The translations under genes were made by a program, and so were the position numbers. From positions 434,001-498,000 of the forward strand of contig JACKMA010000001.1 in NCBI GenBank assembly GCA_024235635.1: DNA of 64,000 bases. The letters are read 5' to 3'. This DNA comes from Zoogloeaceae bacterium (lineage in GTDB: Bacteria > Pseudomonadota > Gammaproteobacteria > Burkholderiales > Rhodocyclaceae). The notes under the pieces were generated by a model. That model saw nothing but the letters and a program-made list of their open reading frames with translations, ran no database searches and had not been told where the DNA came from. Positions 1-8,796 of this stretch are shown in pieces. The first letter of the stretch is position 1; the number at the start of each line of letters is the position of its first letter.

Positions 1-374
1 AGTGGGTGTGGCGCGAGCGGCAACGTCTGACGACGGCGGTTTCGGCCGCCGAGGCCAGATTGGCGCGCATGCAGGATCAGGCCGACGCACTCGCGAGCCT
101 GTCGCGGGCGGCCCCGGCTGCCTCTGCACCGGTCACCGTCCGCGCCGCAGCCGCGCGCGCGGCTGCCGCCGCCCGTGGCCTCGACATCACACTCGAGGAG
201 CAAGGCGACGGCGTCGCGGTGTCCGGCCGGGGACCCGCGGCCGGCGTGATCGAGTGGCTGGCGGCGATGCAGGCCGACGAGGGACTGCGACCGCTTGAAC
301 TCGAACTGACGCCGTCGCCCGACGCGCTCGGGATCAACGGTCGCCTGATGGCGGTCGGCGGCGACGGCGGATGA
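1..374 (+). CDS. gspM: Type II secretion system protein GspM, C-terminal part
   Basis: The gene enters from the left edge (reading frame begins at base 3) and only its last 124 codons are present. The visible part begins in a coiled-coil-like stretch rich in Arg, Ala and Glu and continues into a small ferredoxin-like periplasmic domain, as in GspM, the bitopic inner-membrane platform protein of the type II secretion system. The transmembrane helix would lie off the window. Its stop overlaps the start of the next gene (ATGA at 371-374), which is a GspN homologue. The order M then N is the usual end of gsp operons and is the main support for the name, because GspM sequences are poorly conserved. 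Confidence 0.7.
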   Translation, partial: WVWRERQRLTTAVSAAEARLARMQDQADALASLSRAAPAASAPVTVRAAAARAAAAARGLDITLEEQGDGVAVSGRGPAAGVIEWLAAMQADEGLRPLELELTPSPDALGINGRLMAVGGDGG

Positions 375-1117
375 TCTGGCGCACCCTGCTGTTTGCGGCC
401 GCACTGGGCGCGCTGGTGCTGTGGCGGATGCCGGCCACCGTGCTCGACCGCGCCGTCGCCGACGCCACCGACGGACGCCTGCGACTGCTCGACGCCCACG
501 GAACGGTATGGGCGGGCGGCGGCACCTTCGCCAGCCTGAGCGGCGACGGCCGCGCCGCGCAGCCCTGGCTGCAGGGCCGCTGGCGCACCGAGTTCGGCGC
601 GCTGGCGACCGGCCGCCTGGGCTGGCGCCTGGACGAGCGCGGCGAAACGGTGCTGCACCTGCGCCTGCTGCCGGGCGGCGTCGAGATCGTCCGCGCGGAT
701 CTGGACGCGCCGCTCGGCGCCCTGCTGGACTCGATCCCCCATCCGCTGGCCCGGGCCGGCTGGCGCGGCGCCGCCCGCCTCGACACGCCGGGCATCCGTT
801 GCGACTGGCGTGGCGCCTGCAACGGCCCGGCGCGACTGCAGTGGCGCGATGCCGGCGTCGATCTGGTGCCCGGCCGTCTCTTCGGTGACTACGAATTGAG
901 TGCGACCGCCCGCGGCAAAAGCGGCGCACTGGATTTGCGCACCCTGTCCGGGGCGCTCAGGATCGACGGCCGGGGCGGCTGGACCGAACACGGGCGGATC
1001 TTCTTCGACGGCCGCGTCGAAGGTCCGGCCGAGATCGTCGGGCGCCTGCCCAACGTCATGGATGGCATCGCTTACCCGACCGACTCGCCGACCGTCGCCG
1101 AGATTCGACTTCGCTGA
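371..1117 (+). CDS. gspN: Type II secretion system protein GspN
   Basis: This 248-residue protein has one N-terminal membrane helix (about residues 3-20, starting MIWRTLLFAAALGALVLW) and a long beta-rich periplasmic part. It carries the GspN-type opening, in which a Leu/Arg-rich helix is followed by a segment like GTVWAGGGTFASL. GspN is an optional inner-membrane component of type II secretion, which exports folded proteins across the outer membrane. It is translationally coupled to gspM by an ATGA overlap and is the last gene of the operon here. After its stop there is a 56-bp gap before an unrelated gene with its own ribosome site. Confidence 0.75.
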   Translation: MIWRTLLFAAALGALVLWRMPATVLDRAVADATDGRLRLLDAHGTVWAGGGTFASLSGDGRAAQPWLQGRWRTEFGALATGRLGWRLDERGETVLHLRLLPGGVEIVRADLDAPLGALLDSIPHPLARAGWRGAARLDTPGIRCDWRGACNGPARLQWRDAGVDLVPGRLFGDYELSATARGKSGALDLRTLSGALRIDGRGGWTEHGRIFFDGRVEGPAEIVGRLPNVMDGIAYPTDSPTVAEIRLR

Positions 1118-1173
1118 ACCGGGTCCGGCCTGTCCGGTCGACCAAGCGGCAATCATCACCAGGAGGACAATCG

Positions 1174-1527
1174 ATGGGCTGGTTTTCCAAGCAGGACAAG
1201 GGCTTCTTTCTCGCCACCGTGATTCCGTCACCGGAACATGCGCGCATCGAGCGATACCTCGGCGTCGTGCACGGCGAGGCCATCATCGGCGCCAACATCT
1301 TTCGCGACCTGTTCTCGTCCGTGCGCGACGTCGTCGGCGGCCGCGCCGGCGGCTACGAGCGAGCCTTGTCCGGTGCGCGCGACGCCGCCGTCGAAGACAT
1401 GATCGAAGCCGCTCGTGAACTCGGCGCAGACAGCGTGATCGGCATCGACTTCGACTACGAGGTGCTGGGCGAGAGCAACGGCATGATGATGGTCGCGGTC
1501 AGCGGGACGGCCGTGAAGCTGGGCTGA
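1174..1527 (+). CDS. YbjQ/UPF0145 family heavy-metal-binding-domain protein
   Basis: This small 117-residue cytosolic protein has the pattern of the YbjQ (UPF0145) family: an N-terminal strand (FLATVIPS), then IERYLGVVHGEAIIGANIFRD, and a C-terminal part containing ARELGADSVIGIDFDYE and MMMVAVSGTAV. Family members form beta-sheet oligomers; their function is not established. The start is well supported by AGGAGG seven bases upstream (CACCAGGAGGACAATCG then ATG). It is probably a single-gene unit, because a 10-bp perfect hairpin begins at its stop codon. Confidence 0.8.
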   Translation: MGWFSKQDKGFFLATVIPSPEHARIERYLGVVHGEAIIGANIFRDLFSSVRDVVGGRAGGYERALSGARDAAVEDMIEAARELGADSVIGIDFDYEVLGESNGMMMVAVSGTAVKLG

Positions 1528-1549
1528 ATGCGCCGCGCCCGGCGCATTC
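1526..1549. terminator. Hairpin at the end of the YbjQ gene
   Basis: This is a perfect 10-bp stem (GAATGCGCCG / CGGCGCATTC) with a 4-base loop that includes the stop codon of the YbjQ gene. There is no clear T tract on either side. It lies between convergent genes and may act as a weak terminator in either direction. Confidence 0.4.
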
Positions 1550-1599
1550 CGTCCTCCGCGGGTCCGGACACGACATCTGCCGGACCGGGTCCTTGACCC

Positions 1600-3282
1600 T
1601 CAGCGGATCAGTGTCGAGCGCTCTGCAACGATGACCCAGCCGCTCTCGCCGCGCGCCCATTCGAGCGTCTTCAAAGACCGGTCGCGATAGTTGGACGATT
1701 GGTAGCCCTGCTCGAAGCGCGTCGTCGCCTGGTCGCCCTGGACGTCGATCTCGAGCTTGTCCACGATCACCTCGATCCGCCCCGGCTTGCCCAGGCGCTT
1801 GGCGCGCAAGGACTTCCAGGCCGACAGGCTGGAGCCGTCGCCGGGGTCGAAGGCATCGCCGTAGGCGCCGAGATAGGTATCGAGATCCTTGCCCTGCCAG
1901 GCGGCACGCCAGCGCTCGAGCCGGTCCCGCAGGTTCGCGCGCCGGGTTTCGAGCGTCGGCACGGCAGCCGGCTGCGGCGCGAGCGCCACCGGCGCCTTGG
2001 CGACGACGCCACTGGCGGTCCTCGACGCGGCGGATGCGGGCGTCTGCTCGACCGGCTCGACGACAGGCCCCGCCGGCGCATTGGCCGCCAGCGGCGCGCT
2101 GCCGAGGGCTGCCAGATGATCCTTCGACGCCCGATGACCGGGATCCAGCGCCAGCGCACGCGCGTAGGCTTCGCGGGCGAGCACGGTCTCGCCGCGCTGC
2201 TGCCGGACCCAGCCGAGGGTATCGTACAGGGCGGCCGCCGCCGGTCCGGCCGCGACCGCCTGCTCGGCCCATGCCAGCGCCTCGTCGAGGGACGCCGTGT
2301 CGCCGGCCTTCAGCATCGCCAGATTGTTCATCGCGGGCACGTAGCCGGCATCGAGTTCGAGCGCGCGCCGGTACGCCTGTTCGGCACCGGATTCATCGCC
2401 GGCGGCAGCCAAGGCATGGCCGAGCTTGAGTTCGGCCAGTGGCGCCCTGCGGAAATTGAGCGCCTTGCGATAGGCCATCACCGCCTGTTCGAAGCCGCCG
2501 GCGGCGATCATCGCGTCGCCCTGAAGCAGGCGAAGCCGCTGGCTGTCCTTGCCCTCGTTGAGCGCCTTGTGCACGACCTCGTTGGCGCGGGCCGCGCGTC
2601 CCTGCTGCAGCAGGCCGTGTGCGAGCGCTTCGGATGCCTCCAGCGGCATCGGGGTCCTGCCGGTCGCCATTTCTTCGAGCAGCGTTACCCCTTCATCGAA
2701 CTTGCCGGCAGCGATCAGGGCGATGCCGAGTTCCGCCTGGGCTTCGATACCATTGGCCGGGTCGTCGGCAAGTCTGCGCAGGTGCGGTATAGCATCACCG
2801 ATCCGCCCTTCCCGCGACAGCGCCACGACCAGATCGCGTCGGATGTCGGGCTCGGTCGGGAATGCCTGGAGAGAGCTTTCGAGCGCCGTTATCGCCCCGG
2901 TCGTGTCCCCCTGATCGATCAGCAGGCGCGCTTCCGCACGATGCAGGCCGACGTCGTCCGGCGATTCGGCGAGCGCGCGTTTCAACCAGTCGCGGGCGGC
3001 TTCGTTCCGTCCCCTGGCCTGGGCACTGGCTGCCATGCCGAGCATCGCCTTGACTGCATGTTCGGGCTGCGACAACAGGTTGAGAAAGCCGGCCTCGGCG
3101 TCGGCGTAACGTCCGTCCTGCAGCAGGCGGGTGGGCTCGTCGAGCGGCGACGGTGTCAAGCCGGCGGCCTGTTCCGGGTTCACCAGCTGTACCGGGCCGG
3201 CAGCCACCGGTGCGGCACCGGACAGAAGGACGAGGGCGCCGGCAGCGATCAGACGGCGGCAGGATGGTGCGTTCTTGAGCAT
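1600..3282 (-). CDS. Periplasmic TPR protein with C-terminal NTF2-like (Cds6-type) domain
   Basis: This 560-residue protein starts at the ATG at 3282, because a signal peptide (two Arg followed by LIAAGALVLLSGAAPVAAG) begins directly after it; an upstream in-frame start would bury that signal. Residues about 60-400 are tandem tetratricopeptide repeats with the usual Ala/Gly/Tyr spacing (for example AEQAYRRALELDAGYVPAMNNLA). A Pro/Ala-rich linker follows, and about residues 450-560 form a small alpha+beta domain like the NTF2/SnoaL fold used by Cds6-type L,D-transpeptidase tails. That domain ends SGWVIVAERSTLIR and closely resembles the tail of the TolC-like protein at 15939-17636. The function is unknown; the location and shared domain suggest a role with the adhesin secretion system. 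Confidence 0.75.
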   Translation of the reverse strand: MLKNAPSCRRLIAAGALVLLSGAAPVAAGPVQLVNPEQAAGLTPSPLDEPTRLLQDGRYADAEAGFLNLLSQPEHAVKAMLGMAASAQARGRNEAARDWLKRALAESPDDVGLHRAEARLLIDQGDTTGAITALESSLQAFPTEPDIRRDLVVALSREGRIGDAIPHLRRLADDPANGIEAQAELGIALIAAGKFDEGVTLLEEMATGRTPMPLEASEALAHGLLQQGRAARANEVVHKALNEGKDSQRLRLLQGDAMIAAGGFEQAVMAYRKALNFRRAPLAELKLGHALAAAGDESGAEQAYRRALELDAGYVPAMNNLAMLKAGDTASLDEALAWAEQAVAAGPAAAALYDTLGWVRQQRGETVLAREAYARALALDPGHRASKDHLAALGSAPLAANAPAGPVVEPVEQTPASAASRTASGVVAKAPVALAPQPAAVPTLETRRANLRDRLERWRAAWQGKDLDTYLGAYGDAFDPGDGSSLSAWKSLRAKRLGKPGRIEVIVDKLEIDVQGDQATTRFEQGYQSSNYRDRSLKTLEWARGESGWVIVAERSTLIR

Positions 3283-3492
3283 GGTCGAAACGGTCAACTG
3301 ATCATCAGGGGCCGTGCGGCCTGTCGCACGGCAATTGTCGGGTGCGGCGGCTTCAGTCTCGCAGCGCAGCCATGCGCCGCCGTCCACAACCCGGCGCAAA
3401 GGCTACACCGGTGCCGGCGGCCACGAATGTGCGACGCGGCACGACGGCCCGTATTGGAACAGAAAACTACACTCGTTCGATGAAAAGAAAAC

Positions 3493-3521
3493 GGGGCGGG
3501 CCGACGCTTCGGCCACGCCCC
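3493..3521 (-). terminator. Rho-independent terminator of the PEP-CTERM gene
   Basis: GGGGCG-GGCCG pairs with CGGCC-(A)-CGCCCC around a 6-base loop. In the minus-strand direction the stem is followed by GTTTTCTTTTC. It lies 22 bp past the stop codon of the PEP-CTERM gene. Confidence 0.75.
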
Positions 3522-3542
3522 GCCCTGCCATCGCGCGATCGA

Positions 3543-4277
3543 TCAGCGACGGCCGCGCAGCAGCCCCAGTCCGAGCAGGCCGGCCATGCCCAGCGCCAGC
3601 GTACCGGGGACAGGTACGTTGTTGGACGGCACCGTGGCCTGGATGTACGGCTGCGACTCGGGCACGCCGGCCGCCGTCTGCCAGACGGTCAGGTCGAAAC
3701 TGTTCTCGGTGGTCGGATCCGCAAGGTTGGCAAGCCAGTCACCGGCGGTCGCGAGCACGTTGGTCTTGAGCACGCCGTTGGGATCCGCCTGCGGGATGTC
3801 CCAGACCAGATCACCGCCGCCGACGGTCTTGTCGGCATTGTCGTGGATGATTTCCCAGAGGCTGATCTGGAAGGCCGCAGTCTGGGTATTGTCGGTCAGG
3901 TCGAGCGAGCCGTAGCGCTGGTCGAACAGCGCCTGGACGTCATTGCCGACGGCGCCGTTGAAGAACGTCAGGTTGCTGACCGCGTCGAAGGCGAGGCCGC
4001 CCGGATTGACCTGGGTGATTTCGAGATTGCTGATCGGCGTCAGGATATCGGCGCAAAAGGCCAGGAACGAGGTGCCGGTCGTGAGGTTGTCGATCGCAAA
4101 CGTTCCGACCGTACGCGACTCGTTGGTGCCGTTCAGGCTGAACGTGAAGTTCAGACCGGTGCCGATTCCCTGGCTGGCAAGATCGGTGGTCAGCACGTCA
4201 GCGTGGGCGCTGCCGGCAGCCATCAGGCCAGCCGCGGCAAAGGCAAGCGTGAGGCGCTTGAGCTGAGCAGATTTCAT
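3543..4277 (-). CDS. PEP-CTERM sorting domain protein
   Basis: This 244-residue exported protein has an N-terminal signal peptide (LTLAFAAAGLMAAGSAHA, cleavage about residue 26). It ends in a classic PEP-CTERM tail: VPVPGTLALGMAGLLGLGLL followed by RGRR, that is, a Pro-rich motif, one membrane helix and a basic end. Such tails are recognised by exosortase (EpsH/XrtA), which cuts and releases or anchors the protein at the cell surface in exopolysaccharide producers. The middle is a beta-rich passenger of unknown function with Asn/Thr/Asp-rich segments. No exosortase is in this window. The start follows AAGGAGAAGACCACA. The gene lies 59 bp downstream of the giant adhesin on the same strand and may be co-transcribed with it. 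Confidence 0.85.
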   Translation of the reverse strand: MKSAQLKRLTLAFAAAGLMAAGSAHADVLTTDLASQGIGTGLNFTFSLNGTNESRTVGTFAIDNLTTGTSFLAFCADILTPISNLEITQVNPGGLAFDAVSNLTFFNGAVGNDVQALFDQRYGSLDLTDNTQTAAFQISLWEIIHDNADKTVGGGDLVWDIPQADPNGVLKTNVLATAGDWLANLADPTTENSFDLTVWQTAAGVPESQPYIQATVPSNNVPVPGTLALGMAGLLGLGLLRGRR

Positions 4278-4307
4278 TGTGGTCTTCTCCTTGTTGAAGG
4301 TTGATGT

Positions 4308-4329
4308 GGGCGCGCCCTCCGGCGCACCC
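4308..4329 (-). other. Intercistronic hairpin between adhesin and PEP-CTERM genes
   Basis: A 9-bp stem (GGGTGCGCC / GGCGCGCCC, with one G-T pair) has a 4-base loop eight bases past the adhesin stop. No U tract follows, so it is more likely an mRNA processing or stability element than a full terminator. Confidence 0.45.
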
Positions 4330-4336
4330 GCGTTGA

Positions 4337-7300
4337 TCAGGCGTACACCGGTGAGTCGAGCAGATCCGCGAGTTGCTGCAACGGCAGCCCGTCGTGGTGG
4401 TTCGGCACCTCGCCGGCGCGGGAACCGACGACCGGATCGGCCACCGATCCGGCCGGCGTGCCGAGCAGCGCATCGACGCTGCCGTCGTCCGAGAGCAGGC
4501 TGCCACCGTTGGCCATCAGCTCGGCGATCGACGGCAGTTCGACGCCGGCCCGCGCGGCATCGCCCTGGGAGACGTTGAAATACACGTCGGTCATGTCGAC
4601 CGCAGTGCCGTCATCCAGCGTCGCGACCCCGCTTTCCAGATGCAGGTTGCCCTGGTCATCGACGAAGGGGTGATCGACGTGCCCGGTGGACAGGCTGGCG
4701 ATTCCGGCCTCTTCGAGCGTACGCAGCTCGCCGGCGTCGGTCTGGTGGTCGCCGTCGGCGTCCTGCCACACCAGCAGATCGCCGAAGTTGCTGTCGGCTG
4801 CATCGACCCGGCCGTCACCGTTGCTGTCATAGCTGGCGAGGCGGGCGAAGCCGTCACCGATCGAACGACCGCCGAATAGCTCGGAGATGTCGTCGATCGT
4901 ACCGTTGCCGTTGGCATCGACCGCCAGCAGCGCATCGTCTGCGGCGACCCAGCCCGACTCGATCTCGCGGCCGTTGCCGAACAGATCGAAACTTCCGCCG
5001 GCATCCTTGCGCGACACGGTCTCGACGCCATCGCCGTCCAGGTCGATGACGATCGGCGTGATGCCGGCATCCCAGCTCATGTCGTACTCGCCGGCATCGA
5101 GCCAGGTCCAGTCGGTGTAGGTGGAGTCGCCCGAGCGCTTATAGACGTCGGAATCCTTGGCATCGTCGCCACCGGAATCCTTCGACGCCCAGTACCAGTC
5201 GCTCATGTTGTACGTACCACCCCAGCCGCTGTGGTGGTAGACGTTGGCCTTGTCGAAGGCGACGTAGTACCAGCCGGCATCGAGCCCGTGGAAGCTGTAC
5301 TCGCCCTGACTGTCGGTCGTCGTCGACGCCACCTTGTACTGGCTGGCGCCATTCCAGCCATACAGGCTGACGCGGATGCCACCGATGCCCGGCTCATTCG
5401 CATCCTGGACGCCGTCGTGGTCCATGTCCTCCCACACCTTGTCGCCGATGCTGGCCTTGCGGTACAGGCCGGCATCGACGCTGCGGTCGGTCTCGCCCTC
5501 GGCCAGCGAGATCAGGCCGGTGCGGCCGGACGAGTCGATGTCGCTGTCGATCGCGTCGTTGGTGCCCTTGTCGCCAAGCGTCGCGTAGTAGCCGTTCGGC
5601 TTGACCACCTGCACCTTGTAGCTGCCGGCTGCCAGGTTCTCAAACAGGTAGCCGCCATTGGCGTCGGTGGTGGTGGTCGCCAGTACGTTACCGTTGCCGT
5701 CGAGCAGCTTCACGGTGACGCCGGCAATGCCCGCCTCGCCCGAGTCCTGGATGCCGTCGACATCCTTGTCCTCCCACACCCGGTCGCCGATCGCGCCGGT
5801 GTTCTTGGCGATCTTCTGCAGGCCGGCGTCGAGCGTATTGTTGGTTTCGCCCGCAGCCACCGTGACACTGGCGCTGCGACCGGTTGCCGGATCGACGTCC
5901 GAATCGCGACCGTCGTCACCGCCGGCATCCTTGCTGGTGAAGGTGAAGCCGTCCGGCGCGTCGACCTTGATCGAATAGGTGCCGGCAGCGACATCGAAGC
6001 CGTAGTTGCCGTTGGCGTCGGTCTGGGTCGTCGCCACGACGTTGCCCTGGCCGTCCTTCAAGGTCACGGTGACGCCTGCGACACCGGCCTCACCGGCGTC
6101 CTGCACGCCGTTGCCATTGACGTCGAGCCACACCTTGTCGCCAATGTGGGCCTTTTGCGGCACCACGTCGCCTTCATGGCAGACCTCGAGATGCTCGATC
6201 TTGAAGCGGTCTTCCGGCGAGGTGTCGGTCGTGTCGGCGGCGATCACCAGTACGTTGCCGCTGACCTCGCCGGCGTTGAAGTCGGCCCAGCGGGTGGTCG
6301 TCGACGTGGTGCCGTTGAGCTCGGTGAAGTCCATGCTCGCCAGCACCGAGCTGTTCAGGCTCAAGTGGTTGTTGAGCGGGTCGTCGAAGTTGCCGATCCA
6401 CACCTGCAGGTCGCTGTCATCGACGACGTAGCCCAGGAAGGCGCGATCGACCGTCACCGCGCGATCGAATTCGAACAGCACGAAGTTGTTGTAGCCGACG
6501 TTGTCGATCGCGTGCAGGCTGCCGCTGCCCGAACCCTCGCTGACATCGGTCACGCCCAGGCCGCCGGCGTAGGCGCCCAGGTAGGCGGTGCCGAATTTGC
6601 TGAAATCCTTGGTCGAGTAAAAGGCACTGACATTGACCTTGACACCGTCCACTTCGTAGCTGCGGATGTTGCCGTCGTAGCCATCGGTCCGCGACGAGCC
6701 GTTGAAGTCGTACTGGATGCAGACTTCTTCCTTCGGCAGTTCGACGATGCCCGCGTCCCAGCTCAGGTCGGTCTCGCCGGACTCCAGGTCGGTGGCGACG
6801 GTGAAGCCGTTGGCGTCGGCGTCCGAATCGGTGGCGTCGTCGCCCTGATCCTGCGTCGTGAACGCGTAGCCTGCCGGAGCCTCGAAGGCCACCGAGTAGC
6901 GACCCGGGGTCAGCCCGTCGAACAGGTAGTTGCCATCGGCATTGGTGCTCTGGCTCGCGACGACGTTGCCATCGGCATCGAGCAGATTGACCGTGACGCC
7001 GGCAACACCGGCCTCGTCGGCGTCCTGCGTGCCGTCGCCATCCTTGTCGAGCCAGACCTTGTCGCCGATCGCGGCTTCACGGTACAGGCCGGCATCGAGC
7101 GTGACGTTGCTCTCGCCGGCACCGAATGTGACGTTGTCGGTCATGCCGTTGGCCGGATCGACATCCGAATCGGCCGCGTCGTCACCGCCGGCGTCCTTGG
7201 CGGTCAGCACATAGCCGGTCGGCGCCTCGACGGCCACCGAGTAGGTGCCCGGTGCAACGTCGAAGCCGTAGAGGCCGTCGCCGTCGGTGGTGGTGGTGTC

Positions 7301-7399
7301 GAGCACGTTGCCGAACGCGTCCTTGAGCAGCACGGTGACACCGGCAATGCCCGACTCACCTGCATCCTGCACGCCGTTGGCGTTGCTGTCCTCCCACAC
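4337..7399 (-). CDS. Adhesin fragment D: SdrD_B repeats, inserted domain and T1SS C-terminus
   Basis: This 1,020-codon stretch has an internal Met; real coding continues upstream to about 7468. Approximate residues: 1-220 the last 228-residue SdrD_B unit; 224-416 a unique domain starting VCIQYDFNGSSRTDGYDG and ending FKIEHLEVCHEG, which looks like the beta-sandwich choice-of-anchor domains of exported proteins; 420-780 three diverged SdrD_B modules (VWLDVNGNGVQDAGE, VWEDKDVDGIQDSGE, VWEDMDHDGVQDANE). Residues 781-1020 are the T1SS-type C-terminal region with IVIDLDGDGVET, several DxNxDGxxD loops and an uncharged Leu-rich end (LQQLADLLDSPVYA). The extreme C-terminus is the likely secretion signal. 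Confidence 0.75.
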   Translation of the reverse strand: MWEDSNANGVQDAGESGIAGVTVLLKDAFGNVLDTTTTDGDGLYGFDVAPGTYSVAVEAPTGYVLTAKDAGGDDAADSDVDPANGMTDNVTFGAGESNVTLDAGLYREAAIGDKVWLDKDGDGTQDADEAGVAGVTVNLLDADGNVVASQSTNADGNYLFDGLTPGRYSVAFEAPAGYAFTTQDQGDDATDSDADANGFTVATDLESGETDLSWDAGIVELPKEEVCIQYDFNGSSRTDGYDGNIRSYEVDGVKVNVSAFYSTKDFSKFGTAYLGAYAGGLGVTDVSEGSGSGSLHAIDNVGYNNFVLFEFDRAVTVDRAFLGYVVDDSDLQVWIGNFDDPLNNHLSLNSSVLASMDFTELNGTTSTTTRWADFNAGEVSGNVLVIAADTTDTSPEDRFKIEHLEVCHEGDVVPQKAHIGDKVWLDVNGNGVQDAGEAGVAGVTVTLKDGQGNVVATTQTDANGNYGFDVAAGTYSIKVDAPDGFTFTSKDAGGDDGRDSDVDPATGRSASVTVAAGETNNTLDAGLQKIAKNTGAIGDRVWEDKDVDGIQDSGEAGIAGVTVKLLDGNGNVLATTTTDANGGYLFENLAAGSYKVQVVKPNGYYATLGDKGTNDAIDSDIDSSGRTGLISLAEGETDRSVDAGLYRKASIGDKVWEDMDHDGVQDANEPGIGGIRVSLYGWNGASQYKVASTTTDSQGEYSFHGLDAGWYYVAFDKANVYHHSGWGGTYNMSDWYWASKDSGGDDAKDSDVYKRSGDSTYTDWTWLDAGEYDMSWDAGITPIVIDLDGDGVETVSRKDAGGSFDLFGNGREIESGWVAADDALLAVDANGNGTIDDISELFGGRSIGDGFARLASYDSNGDGRVDAADSNFGDLLVWQDADGDHQTDAGELRTLEEAGIASLSTGHVDHPFVDDQGNLHLESGVATLDDGTAVDMTDVYFNVSQGDAARAGVELPSIAELMANGGSLLSDDGSVDALLGTPAGSVADPVVGSRAGEVPNHHDGLPLQQLADLLDSPVYA

Positions 7400-8796
7400 C
7401 CGGTCACCGATATGGGCCGGCTGGGCGACGATGCCCGCGTCCCAGCTCAGGTCGGTCTCGCCGGACTCAGGTCGGTGGCGACGGCGAAGCCGTTGGCGTC
7501 GGCGTCCGAATCGGTGGCGTCGTCGCCCTGGTCCTGCGTCGTGAACGCGTAGCCTGCCGGAGCCTCGAAGGCCACCGAGTAGCGACCCGGGGTCAGCCCG
7601 TCGAACAGGTAGTTGCCATCGGCATTGGTGCTCTGGCTCGCGACGACGTTGCCATCGGCATCGAGCAGATTGACCGTGACGCCGGCAACACCGGCCTCGT
7701 CGGCGTCCTGCGTGCCGTCGCCATCCTTGTCGAGCCAGACCTTGTCGCCGATCGCGGCTTCACGGTACAGGCCAGCATCGAGCGTGACGTTGCTCTCACC
7801 GGCACCGACGGTGACGTTGTCGGTCATGCCGTTGGCCGGATCGACATCCGAATCGGCCGCGTCGTCACCGCCGGCGTCCTTGGCGGTCAGCACATAGCCG
7901 GTCGGCGCCTCGACGGCCACCGAGTAGGTGCCCGGTGCAACGTCGAAGCCGTAGAGGCCGTCGCCGTCGGTGGTGGTGGTGTCGAGCACGTTGCCGAACG
8001 CGTCCTTGAGCAGCACGGTGACACCGGCAATGCCCGACTCACCTGCATCCTGCACGCCGTTGGCGTTGCTGTCCTCCCACACCCGGTCACCGATATGGGC
8101 CGGCTGGGCGACGATGCCCGCGTCCCAGCTCAGGTCGGTCTCGCCGGACTCCAGGTCGGTGGCGACGGTGAAGCCGTTGGCGTCGGCGTCCGAATCGGTG
8201 GCGTCGTCGCCCTGATCCTGCGTCGTGAACGCGTAGCCTGCCGGAGCCTCGAAGGCCACCGAGTAGCGACCCGGGGTCAGCCCGTCGAACAGGTAGTTGC
8301 CATCGGCATTGGTGCTCTGGCTCGCGACGACGTTGCCATCGGCATCGAGCAGATTGACCGTGACGCCGGCAACACCGGCCTCGTCGGCGTCCTGCGTGCC
8401 GTCGCCATCCTTGTCGAGCCAGACCTTGTCGCCGATCGCGGCTTCACGGTACAGGCCAGCATCGAGCGTGACGTTGCTCTCACCGGCACCGACGGTGACG
8501 TTGTCGGTCATGCCGTTGGCCGGATCGACATCCGAATCGGCCGCGTCGTCACCGCCGGCGTCCTTGGCGGTCAGCACATAGCCGGTCGGCGCCTCGACGG
8601 CCACCGAGTAGGTGCCCGGTGCAACGTCGAAGCCGTAGAGGCCGTCGCCGTCGGTGGTGGTGGTGTCGAGCACGTTGCCGAACGCGTCCTTGAGCAGCAC
8701 GGTGACACCGGCAATGCCCGACTCACCTGCATCCTGCACGCCGTTGGCGTTGCTGTCCTCCCACACCCGGTCACCGATATGGGCCGGCTGGGCGAC
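6746..8796. repeat. Three tandem 684-bp units in the adhesin gene
   Basis: Units are 6746-7429 (684 bp), 7430-8112 (683 bp) and 8113-8796 (684 bp), measured from the same anchor sequence GATGCCCGCG. They are nearly identical at the base level and encode 228 residues (two SdrD_B modules) each. The middle unit is one base short because of the deletion at 7468/7469. Confidence 0.9.

Noticed and set aside
77..1231. A 384-codon antisense frame over gspN
   Set aside because: Shadow of a GC-rich gene; low-complexity Ala/Arg/Gly product without a start signal.
5231..7552. A 773-codon open frame on the plus strand opposite the adhesin, with others at 8095-9516 and 9446-10489
   Set aside because: They exist because the repeated GC-rich adhesin codons lack stops in the antisense frame. 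There are no ribosome sites and the products are low-complexity and repeat in step with the adhesin.
6746..8796. Regular direct repeats that could suggest a CRISPR or satellite array
   Set aside because: Units are 684 bp without spacers and encode in-frame protein modules.
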